A stretch of 64,000 bases of DNA from CAZOZZ01 sp965262425 (GTDB lineage Bacteria > Acidobacteriota > Terriglobia > 20CM-2-55-15), in NCBI GenBank assembly GCA_965262425.1, contig OZ253536.1:1364001-1428000 (forward strand), in the 5' to 3' direction. Position 1 is the stretch's first letter. The number at the start of each line of letters is the position of its first letter. The translations under genes were made by a program, and so were the position numbers. Of this stretch, positions 26,286-33,718 are shown piece after piece. A model generated the notes under the pieces. It worked only from the letters and a program-made list of their open reading frames with translations, was not told the origin of the DNA and searched no databases.

Positions 26286-28008
26286 ATGGTCGTGATGAAA
26301 TTTGGCGGAACCTCGCTGGGCTCCGTGGACCGGATAAAGCAAGCTGCGCGCGTCGTCGCTTCATCCCGCCAGTCGGATCCCATCGTGATTCTGTCCGCCA
26401 TGGGAGGGGTGACCGACCTGTTGCTCGACACCGGGGGAAAAGCGATTCGGGGTGCCGACCAGGAAGTCATCCAGGCCCTGGCTTTGCTCCGCGCCACCCA
26501 CGAGTCCACGGCTTCTGGGCTGATCGAGGACACCGGCCGGGTCGCGGATCTGCTTTCTGATCTCAAACCGATCTTGGAGGAAATGCAGAAGGTGCTGACC
26601 GGGGTCCTTCTCTTGCGGGAACTCAGTACGCGGTCGCGGGATCTGATCAGTTCTTTCGGCGAACGGCTCATCGTTCCCATCTTCGCGGCTTACCTGAACC
26701 AGATCGAAGTGCAGGCGGAAGCGATCGACACCCGGAGCTTTATCCGGACCAAGACCGACGCCGATTTTGCTCTCGTGGACTTCGGCGAGACAAAACGACG
26801 ATGCCGTGAGGTCGTTGAGATGGTCCGACGCGGTGTTGTGCCCATCCTGACCGGCTTTATCTGCTCCACTCCGGAAGGAATTACGACGACTCTCGGCCGT
26901 GGCGGTTCCGATTATTCGGCATCGGTTGTGGGCAATGTGGTAGGGGCCGACGAGATTCAGATCTGGACCGATGTCGACGGCGTGATGACCGCCGACCCGA
27001 GAATCGTAGGCTCGGCCAGGGTACTGCCCCGGATTTCCTACAAAGAGGCTGCCGAGATGTCTTATTTCGGGGCCAAGGTCTTACATCCGAAAACCATCAT
27101 GCCCGCGGCGGATCTGGGCATTCCGATCCACATCAAGAACACATTCGCGCCGGAACACGAAGGGACGCTCATCACGACCGAATCTCCGAAAATTCGCCTC
27201 CTCCGCAGAATTTGTGGGCAGTCCAAAGGCCTGTGCGCACATAAGTAATTGAAACAAAGTACCTTATTCTTTTGTTCGACGGCGAATATTCCAGTACCCA
27301 CTTCGGTCGGACGCCTACACCCGGTGCCCGGAGCCCCCGCCGGAGGCCCCGTTCCCCATCGCCCACACCAGCCGACACCGCGGAGCGCAGCCGAGGGTCA
27401 AGGCCGGCGCAGCCGCCGAGCTTGCGAGGGAAGCCTTGAGGCTTGGCGAGCACCGTGGTCTCCTCAAGCGGCGATGGAAGACGGTTTTACCCACAAATTC
27501 TGCGGAAGACCCGAAAATTCATCAGGGAGTGAAAACAGTTTCCTCAATCACCGGAGTGACCCTGGTCTCGGTTGAAGGTCGTGGAATGATCGGCGTCCCC
27601 GGAACGGCGCAAAGGGCTTTCGCCGCAATCGCAAACCGCGGCATCAACGTCTTGATGTTTTCACAGGGCTCGTCCGAGCAGCACATCTCGCTCGTCGTCA
27701 GCAGACAGGACGGAGACAATACTGTGCGCGCGTTGAAGCGTGAGTTTGAGCCGGAAATCGAAAAACGCCAGGTCGACAGAATCGCGGACATCTCCGATAT
27801 AGCCATCATTGCGCTGGTTGGCGAGGGAATGAAGTCGATCCCGGGCATTGCCGCCAGAACGTTCGGCGTGATTGGCGACAACGAGATGAACATCTTGATG
27901 ATCGCGCAAGGATCATCAGAGTTAAACCTGTCTCTCGTTGTCGCCCAATCGGACGCTCCCACGGCTGTCCGCTTAATCCACGACGCTTTTCGGTTGGGGG
28001 ATATGTAG
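26286..28008 (+). pseudogene. lysC: Aspartokinase, catalytic and ACT parts separated by a 317-bp element
   Basis: Aspartokinase phosphorylates aspartate, opening the lysine/threonine/methionine/DAP pathway. The start MVVMKFGGTSLGS (26286) and the catalytic motifs SSFGERL and TLGRGGSDYSA are all present. The kinase domain runs to HEGTLITTES, where the element enters and stops translation at 27246. The regulatory half continues from IHQGVKTVSSITG with two ACT-type repeats (MIGVPGTAQRAF; SIPGIAARTFGV; NMLMIAQGSSEL-like). Removing 27196-27512 and one gaaaattc restores the frame. The catalytic domain is complete and the ACT half has an in-frame ATG at 27436 inside the element. The locus could therefore still work as two polypeptides; whether it does is inference. 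Confidence 0.9.
27196..27512 (+). mobile_element. 317-bp ISL3-like miniature element, copy 2
   Basis: Inside aspartokinase, in the same orientation relative to its host gene as copy 1 in cheD. The ends are GCCTCCTCCGCAGAATTTG and, inward from the other side, GGGTCTTCCGCAGAATTTG. The flanking duplication is gaaaattc (27188-27195 and 27513-27520). The body matches the other copies. Confidence 0.92.
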
Positions 28009-28293
28009 CAGGTAGCGAGCAGCTTGCAGGTCCGGTTTCTAACAGCTGAATTATCCGGCTCGGGTTCCGTTGGGGACCTGCTCGTGCTCTCTCGTGGTAA
28101 CATATATGGATCTGGAAAGCGGCTATTACCTGTTCAATCCGTATGGGAAGACAAAAGCGGTTCGACGGCGAATTCCGCGCCGGATCGGGTCGGCAAGGGC
28201 CCGTACCTGTTTCCACCTCGGAAGGATCCGAGCCGATCGATCACCACCGCACACAAGGGCTACATCGCCGCACGCCGAGATTCCACAGAACAA
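28009..28293. other. Gap downstream of aspartokinase
   Basis: About 285 bases between the aspartokinase stop and a tRNA-like fragment. No convincing protein, hairpin or repeat seen. Confidence 0.35.
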
Positions 28294-28349
28294 CGGAGGA
28301 ATGGGGATTCGAACCCCAGGTACCCTTTCGGGTACAGTGGTTTTCAACA
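28294..28349 (-). tRNA. 3' fragment of a tRNA-Ser-like gene (possible attachment-site relic)
   Basis: On the minus strand: anticodon-loop-like TTGAAAACC, a long variable arm GTACCCGAAAGGGTAC, the T arm TGGGGTTCGAATCCCCA, and an acceptor strand TTCCTCCG. The long variable arm is typical of tRNA-Ser, and TGA fits the anticodon. The 5' acceptor strand (GGAGGAA) and a proper D arm are absent upstream, so this is not a complete gene. A 3' tRNA half is what an integrated element leaves at its attachment site. Confidence 0.5.
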
Positions 28350-28423
28350 CCAATCAAGGAGCTTAGCACTAGTTCGCCTTCGATTCGGCCGAGGGCACGC
28401 ATGATGTCGGTGCCGGTGTACAT
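28350..28423 (-). pseudogene. 5' end of a truncated small gene
   Basis: The ATG at 28423 has AGGAG nine bases upstream and starts MYTGTDIMRALGRIEGEL, which then runs into the tRNA-like fragment. Only the start seems to survive. No family recognised. Confidence 0.3.
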
Positions 28424-28450
28424 GGTGGATGCTCCTTTTTGGGAAGCCGC

Positions 28451-28480
28451 GGGCTTCACCGGTGGTGCGGGGTGAAGCCT
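28451..28480. other. Stem-loop
   Basis: GGGCTTCACC and GGTGAAGCCT pair over nine of ten positions around a 10-base loop. It lies just upstream of the truncated small gene on the minus strand. Confidence 0.5.
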
Positions 28481-28501
28481 GCGGGTTTGGTTGATGGTTA
28501 T

Positions 28502-28547
28502 GCAATCTCTTTAGCCGAAGGCCGCATTCTTCGGCTTTAGGGATTGC
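28502..28547 (-). terminator. Long stem-loop, possible terminator
   Basis: The arms GCAATC/GATTGC and TAGCCGAAG/CTTCGGCTTTA enclose GCCGCATT, giving a long interrupted stem downstream of the minus-strand ORF that ends at 28579. No clear T-run follows, so termination is a guess. Confidence 0.4.
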
Positions 28548-28578
28548 GGGTTGGGGCTTTTGTGGGATAAGGGTCGCT

Positions 28579-29075
28579 TTACCCGCGGGTGGCCAGGGAC
28601 GGCCACCCCGACACTCTTTTCCTTACGGTTCGGCTGTATCTGGCACCTCCTTGGGTTTCGTGCGTGGGGCGCGGGGGCGCGGCAGGCGTGTTTCCAGGCT
28701 TCGAGTTGATGCGGTCGTTGCGGAAGGTGTTGCGCATGATCGCGTCGAAGCGGCGGCTGGCTGCCAGCGCCTGCCGGCCAAGCGAACGGGCTGTCTTGAC
28801 CTTGGCTTGCTCCTGGCGGGCGTCTTCCAATTTGCGGATGCTTGCCTTCATGCTTTGAAGAAATTTGGCTGGCATCGCGTTCTCGACAAACGTTTTCGCC
28901 AGGGGGGCTGCGTCGTCAACGGCCGAACGCGCGGCGTTGATCAGCTTCGAATCGCCGATCAGCAGCATCCGGAACCGGTCGTTGAAGCCGGGCCTCTCTG
29001 CAGCGATGGCGGCGGCAGTGTGGTAGAGGAACTCGACCTCTTCGCGCAGTCCCTTGCGGGCTTCGGACTGAGGGC
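28579..29075 (-). pseudogene. Hypothetical protein, 5'-truncated
   Basis: A coding-like frame reads RKGLREEVEFLYHTAAAIAAE, RPGFNDRFRMLLIGDSKL, then a lysine/arginine-rich helical tail KASIRKLEDARQEQAKVKTA, to the stop at 28579. No family recognised. Upstream of about 29075 the sequence becomes a repeat unit, so the N-terminus is lost. An ATG at 28968 inside it could still start a 129-aa protein. Confidence 0.45.
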
Positions 29076-29077
29076 TC

Positions 29078-29425
29078 GCTCAAGAATAGCTTCGCAGAAT
29101 TGGCGCCCAGATTTGCGTCAGATTCGGTTGCGACCGATTGAGCAGGCCGGAGGGATAGCCCGGCTATTTCGAGGATCTGCGATTGAGGAGCGGCCGAAGA
29201 TGGCGTGAAGATGGGATGCCAAAATGTGAAGCTACTATGCAGTTGACTCTTGTTGCCAGAACAAACGGGGTAAATGCCGCCCAGGATCCCGTCAATGAAG
29301 CGAGGAGCCTCTTCGGCTGGCTCACGTCCTGGCAGTGCCATCCAGAGCGCAAAGAAAGGCCATCTTCCATTCGACTGCTGGCGGATTCGACAAGACTCAA
29401 CTGCATAGCCACATTCTCAAAATAT
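29078..29425. repeat. Nested inverted-repeat units (MITE-like debris)
   Basis: The left end CAAGAATAGCTTCGCAGAAT is the inverse of a sequence at about 32130-32155, and the middle GGAGCGGCCGAAGATGG also recurs at 32089. Inside, arms ATGCAGTTGACTCTTG (29237-29252) and CAAGACTCAACTGCAT (29391-29406) form a second inverted repeat about 170 bases across. This looks like one small element inserted in or beside another. No protein is supported here. Confidence 0.5.
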
Positions 29426-29512
29426 CGCTCAGATGCCGGACCGGCACTCCAAAGGAGGCGGAAATCTTGGCGTGATTGGCCCGGAGAAGTCTACCTGCCG
29501 TTATCCTAGGTC

Positions 29513-30260
29513 GTTTGGTTACTCCGAATCGTTGCTGTTTCATGAACTGCTGCCGTCATCCTTGCGCTTAGCAGATCCTTCTTTGCGTTGCATGATACTG
29601 CCTAACCATATAATGAAAAGAGCAACAAATAGCGTAAGTGAATTATCAAGGAACCCAACTTCAAATATTACGCCTAGCAGCAGTAGCGTTGCGGCTCCAG
29701 TTAAAATGTATCCGTAGATTCCTGGTTTGGTTTTTCTCATACTGCGTGATGTGGAGTGTGGCTCGGGTCAATCTTCCTCTCAACGGCCTTCCACCCTAGT
29801 GTAGTCCGTCACAGTTAATGTAACTTATTCAGCTTTCCTACGTCTGAGTATATATGAGGAGAGCACCGACGATTAAATTGGACATTCCTGTGCGGAAGGA
29901 ACTGGAGCGACTGAGCCGAAGCCGCGTTTGGTTACTCCGAAGTGTCATCCTTGCGCTTGGATCCTTCTTTGCGTTGCATGATACTGCCTAACCATATAAT
30001 GAAAAGAGCCAAATAGCGTAAGTGAATTATCAAGGAACCCAACTTCAAATATTACGCCTAGCAGGCGTTGCGGCTCCAGGTATCCGTAGATTCCTGGTTT
30101 GGTTTTTCTCATACTGCGATGTGGAGTGTGGCTCGGGTCAATCTTCCTCTCAACGGCCTTCCACCCTCAGTTAATGAAGCTTTCCTACGTCTGAGTATAT
30201 ATGAGGAGAGCACCGACGATTAAATTGGACATTCCTTGCGGAAGGCTGAGCCGAAGCCGC
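29513..30260. repeat. Tandem duplication with a deletion-riddled second unit
   Basis: Unit 1 is 29513-29925 (413 bp); unit 2 is 29926-30260 (335 bp). Aligning them by eye gives 13 small deletions in unit 2 totalling 78 bases and no substitutions. The unit spans a small membrane-protein gene and the first 127 bases of IS630 copy 1. Removing unit 2 leaves an IS630 of exactly the length of copy 2. Confidence 0.88.
29540..29740 (-). CDS. Small two-helix membrane protein
   Basis: A 66-aa protein: basic start MRKTKPGIYGY, helix ILTGAATLLLLGVIFEVGF, helix LTLFVALFIIWLGSIM, and a charged tail QRKEGSAKRKDDG. No family recognised. A broken second copy lies in the following duplication unit (about 29950-30118). 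The frame is clean and the topology plausible. Confidence 0.55.
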   Translation of the reverse strand: MRKTKPGIYGYILTGAATLLLLGVIFEVGFLDNSLTLFVALFIIWLGSIMQRKEGSAKRKDDGSSS

Positions 30261-31284
30261 AGTGTGGCGGTCCGGTTGGCGGAACGATCTCGAATTGTCT
30301 TGCTGGCCGCCGGGGGTCTGGACAATCAGGAGATCGCTGCCAAGTTGGACATCACTCGTCAAAAGGCCGGACGTTGGCGCGATCGTTTCGTTGAAGATGG
30401 CCTCGGGGGAATCGAAAAGGACGCTTCCCGCAGTGGACGGATTCCCTCGACCGGCCGCCGGAAGCGGGCCCGGATCGTGAAGAAGACGGTCGAAGGGAAG
30501 CCTCCGAACGCCACGCACTGGAGCCGGTCCTTGATGGCCAGGGCAACCGGCGTCAGCGAGTCCACGGTAGGGAGAATCTGGCGGGCTCATGGCTTGAAGC
30601 CTCATCTGGCACGCACCTTCAAACTTTCCAACGACAAACAATTTGTCGAGAAGTTGGAGGATGTGGTCGGTTTGTATCTGAACCCTCCGGAAAACGCCAT
30701 TGTTTTGTCCTGCGATGAGAAGAGCCAGATGCAGGCCCTGGACCGCACGCAACCCGGGTTACCTCTGAAGAAGGGGCGGTGCGGCACCCTCACCCACGAC
30801 TACAAACGCAACGGGACGACCACGATGTTCGCCGCGCTCAATACGCTGGACGGCTCGATTATCGGGACCTGTATGCCGAAGCATCGTCATCAGGAATGGA
30901 TCCGGTTTCTCAATCAGATCAAACGTTCCGTGCCGAAAGACAAACAGATCCATATCATTTGCGACAACTACGCCACGCACAAACATCAGAAAATCGTCAA
31001 CTGGTTGAAGCGCAACACGCGCTTTCATGTGCACTTCACACCGACCAGTGCATCCTGGCTGAACATGGTCGAACGCTTCTTCCGGGATCTTTCCGAACAA
31101 CGGCTTCGGCGCGGGGTTTTCCATTCGGTTCCTGAGCTAATCCAGGCCGTGGAGGAATATGTCGGGGGTCACAATCAGAACCCGAAGCCCTTCATTTGGA
31201 CCGCAACGGCTTCCGATATTCTTGAAAAAGTTCAACGTGCCCGAAAGAAGCTCGATAAGTTACAGTCTGTTTGACGGGGACCAC
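29799..31284 (+). mobile_element. IS630-type insertion sequence, copy 1, with an internal duplication
   Basis: Begins GTGTAGTCCGTC after a TA (29797-29798) and ends GACGGGGACCAC before a TA (31285-31286). Without bases 29926-30260 its length is 1151 bp, the same as copy 2 at 32568. The uninterrupted target would read CCCTAGCA, that is TA inside CTAG. Confidence 0.9.
30201..31274 (+). CDS. IS630-family transposase, copy 1
   Basis: A 357-aa DDE transposase: N-terminal winged-helix region (LDNQEIAAKLDITRQKAGRW), then VLSCDEKSQMQALDR, then IICDNYATHKHQK, then the block SWLNMVERFFRDLSEQRL with the glutamate. It differs from copy 2 near the start, where an in-frame loss of 12 bases from the duplication replaces VRKELE by CG, and at two other residues. 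Probably still a full-length enzyme. Confidence 0.93.
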   Translation: MRRAPTIKLDIPCGRLSRSRSVAVRLAERSRIVLLAAGGLDNQEIAAKLDITRQKAGRWRDRFVEDGLGGIEKDASRSGRIPSTGRRKRARIVKKTVEGKPPNATHWSRSLMARATGVSESTVGRIWRAHGLKPHLARTFKLSNDKQFVEKLEDVVGLYLNPPENAIVLSCDEKSQMQALDRTQPGLPLKKGRCGTLTHDYKRNGTTTMFAALNTLDGSIIGTCMPKHRHQEWIRFLNQIKRSVPKDKQIHIICDNYATHKHQKIVNWLKRNTRFHVHFTPTSASWLNMVERFFRDLSEQRLRRGVFHSVPELIQAVEEYVGGHNQNPKPFIWTATASDILEKVQRARKKLDKLQSV

Positions 31285-31309
31285 TAGCATGGTTTGCCCT
31301 TTCTTCTGT

Positions 31310-31460
31310 GATTAGGTTTGAAACCTTTCGAAAGAATCCAACTGGTGAAAGTCCAGTCCGGCTAAAGCCGTAGCGGGCAGGCCGGTAGCGAGTCTTGCCT
31401 GTCGCCGGGTGACCGGCGGGAGAGAAGCGTAGACAGCGAGGAAGTGGGCCGCGAGGGTTC
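31310..31460 (+). ncRNA. Possible group II intron 5' fragment
   Basis: The segment has the flavour of a group II intron domain I: CTGGTGAAAGTCCAGTCCGG, then CTAAAGCCGTAGCGGGC and a series of short stems (CGCCGGGTGACCGGCG). No intron-encoded reverse transcriptase and no domain V/VI follow; after about 31460 other sequence begins. Called from general resemblance only. Confidence 0.4.
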
Positions 31461-31808
31461 AGCTCCGAAATTTATCACGTTGCGGATGCCGAGGCCGTTG
31501 TTTTGGTCGAAGGGCCGGGCCGGATCGACGGCTCCTGCCGGGGCGAACGATTCCGTGATGAGCTCGGAAGTCGGAGTGCCAGCGGCGTCGGGTATCGGCT
31601 GAGCTGTGCGTCAGCTTCGGTGGGCACAATTTGGGCCCTCCATTTAGCCGCTGGCGCGAGGATTCCGCTGTAGCGAACCAGGTGGGTTCGTGGAGCGGGG
31701 ACCAGCGCCGTAAAGTCGTTCCAGCAACTCCAACGGGCGATGATATTGGTGATTGGAACGGCGTTTCTCGGGAACAACTGAACCGGAACGTTCGTGACGT
31801 CCAAATCC
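31461..31808. other. Degraded coding debris
   Basis: Minus-strand frames show short coding-like runs (for example ARPFDQNNGLGIRNVINFG near 31470-31530), but none is a whole gene. Probably remnants of one or more genes, broken by frameshifts. Confidence 0.35.
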
Positions 31809-32006
31809 TCACTCGATGGCAATGATGAGTACGGCGCGAAGTAAACCACTCGGGGTTGCTCCCAGCGCGATCCGAAGGGCCAGTTCGTTTCGGCTCTCGG
31901 CAACCATCGAAGAGAAGACCGCAAAGCAACCCAGTGCCGACAGGAACACGCCTATCCTTGCCAGAACTTCCGTCGTGATGGCGGCCATTCGGGGCCCTGA
32001 TCTCAT
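31809..32006 (-). pseudogene. Fragment of an FtsX/MacB-like permease
   Basis: Reads LARIGVFLSALGCFAVFSSM, then AESRNELALRIALGATPSG, then LLRAVLII. This matches the last-but-two membrane helix and the 'REIGIRMALGA' loop of MacB/FtsX-like permeases, especially the large family of duplicated orphan permeases of Acidobacteria. A stop follows at 31809. Only about 60 of some 800 residues remain. Confidence 0.6.
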
Positions 32007-32088
32007 ATCCTGCAGACTCTCGTTGAGTGTTCGAACGTAATAGAAGGCCAGACAATCAGAAGATTATTGAACCTTGACACCAACGATT

Positions 32089-32158
32089 CGGGAGCGGCCG
32101 AAGATCGCGCGAAGATGGCGTGAAGATGGGATACCAATTCTGCGAAGTTATTCTTGGG
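32089..32158. repeat. Partial copy of the inverted-repeat unit seen at 29078
   Basis: GGGAGCGGCCGAAGATCGCG, then GAAGATGGCGTGAAGATGGG, then CCAATTCTGCGAAGTTATTC. The end is the inverse of the left end at 29078. It lies upstream of the second yfiR-like gene. Confidence 0.5.
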
Positions 32159-32567
32159 CGGGCCCTAAAGGTTGATCGAAGGCTAGCCGATTCATTCAGG
32201 TGAGGCGTAAAGGATGTGGAACCGTAGCGATCTTGAAAACCAGCACTGCCGGAGTCGGGAGATACGAATTCTGCTCCTCCCAGCCCTCACTATCGCTATC
32301 GTTTGCGGCTCCCTGTTGGGCGGCCCGTCATGGGCGGCGAAGAAGGATCTGTCCGAGTACACACTCAAAGGAGGGTGGTCTCAACCGATCGACGCAACAC
32401 TCTAACCTATATAAAAGGAACAGGAGGAGTGTATGCGGAAAGGAATGCGTTTCGGATTCACTGCAGCAGAGAAGGCGGAGTTGTGGGATCGGTGGCAGAG
32501 AGGGGAGGCCCAGAGGGCGATCGGGCGGGCGTTTGGTAAGACGGGATCATCTATTTATTGTCAGCTA

Positions 32568-33718
32568 GTGTAGTCCGTCACAGTTAATGTAACTTATTCA
32601 GCTTTCCTACGTCTGAGTATATATGAGGAGAGCACCGACGATTAAATTGGACATTCCTGTGCGGAAGGAACTGGAGCGACTGAGCCGAAGCCGCAGTGTG
32701 GCGGTCCGGTTGGCGGAACGATCTCGAATTGTCTTGCTGGCCGCCGGGGGTCTGGACAATCAGGAGATCGCTGCCAAGTTGGACATCACTCGTCAAAAGG
32801 CCGGACGTTGGCGCGATCGTTTCGTTGAAGATGGCCTCGGGGGAATCGAAAAGGACGCTTCCCGCAGTGGACGGATTCCCTCGATCGGCCGCCGGAAGCG
32901 GGCCCGGATCGTGAAGAAGACGGTCGAAGGGAAGCCTCCGAACGCCACGCACTGGAGCCGGTCCTTGATGGCCAGGGCAACCGGCGTCAGCGAGTCCACG
33001 GTAGGGAGAATCTGGCGGGCTCATGGCTTGAAGCCTCATCTGGCACGCACCTTCAAACTTTCCAACGACAAACAATTTGTCGAGAAGTTGGAGGATGTGG
33101 TCGGTTTGTATCTGAACCCTCCGGAAAACGCCATTGTTTTGTCCTGCGATGAGAAGAGCCAGATGCAGGCCCTGGACCGCACGCAACCCGGGTTACCTCT
33201 GAAGAAGGGGCGGTGCGGCACCCTCACCCACGACTACAAACGCAACGGGACGACCACGATGTTCGCCGCGCTCAATACGCTGGACGGCTCGATTATCGGG
33301 ACCTGTATGCCGAAGCATCGTCATCAGGAATGGATCCGGTTTCTCAATCAGATCAAACGTTCCGTGCCGAAAGACAAACAGATCCATATCATTTGCGACA
33401 ACTACGCCACGCACAAACATCAGAAAGTCGTCAACTGGTTGAAGCGCAACACGCGCTTTCATGTGCACTTCACACCGACCAGTGCATCCTGGCTGAACAT
33501 GGTCGAACGCTTCTTCCGGGATCTTTCCGAACAACGGCTTCGGCGCGGGGTTTTCCATTCGGTTCCTGAGCTAATCCAGGCCGTGGAGGAATATGTCGGG
33601 GGTCACAATCAGAACCCGAAGCCCTTCATTTGGACCGCAACGGCTTCCGATATTCTTGAAAAAGTTCAACGTGCCCGAAAGAAGCTCGATAAGTTACAGT
33701 CTGTTTGACGGGGACCAC
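32568..33718 (+). mobile_element. IS630-type insertion sequence, copy 2 (1151 bp)
   Basis: An intact element flanked by TA (32566-32567 and 33719-33720). The original target in the IS30 transposase gene was CAGCTAGCACAT, so TA within CTAG. The ends match copy 1. Confidence 0.93.
32623..33708 (+). CDS. IS630-family transposase, copy 2
   Basis: The full 361-aa version (MRRAPTIKLDIPVRKELERL) with all catalytic blocks: SCDEKSQMQAL, IICDNYATHKHQK, and LNMVERFFRDLSE. It is nearly identical to copy 1, with single-residue differences (SIGRRKR versus STGRRKR, KVVNW versus KIVNW). Confidence 0.95.
   Translation: MRRAPTIKLDIPVRKELERLSRSRSVAVRLAERSRIVLLAAGGLDNQEIAAKLDITRQKAGRWRDRFVEDGLGGIEKDASRSGRIPSIGRRKRARIVKKTVEGKPPNATHWSRSLMARATGVSESTVGRIWRAHGLKPHLARTFKLSNDKQFVEKLEDVVGLYLNPPENAIVLSCDEKSQMQALDRTQPGLPLKKGRCGTLTHDYKRNGTTTMFAALNTLDGSIIGTCMPKHRHQEWIRFLNQIKRSVPKDKQIHIICDNYATHKHQKVVNWLKRNTRFHVHFTPTSASWLNMVERFFRDLSEQRLRRGVFHSVPELIQAVEEYVGGHNQNPKPFIWTATASDILEKVQRARKKLDKLQSV

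Noticed and set aside
27249..27515. A roughly 88-residue open frame through the miniature element (starts MKQSTLFFCSTANIPVP)
   Set aside because: It is low-complexity Pro/Arg-rich, has no ribosome site or known family, and its openness follows from high GC. I treat it as spurious, though it is conserved in all copies because the DNA is.
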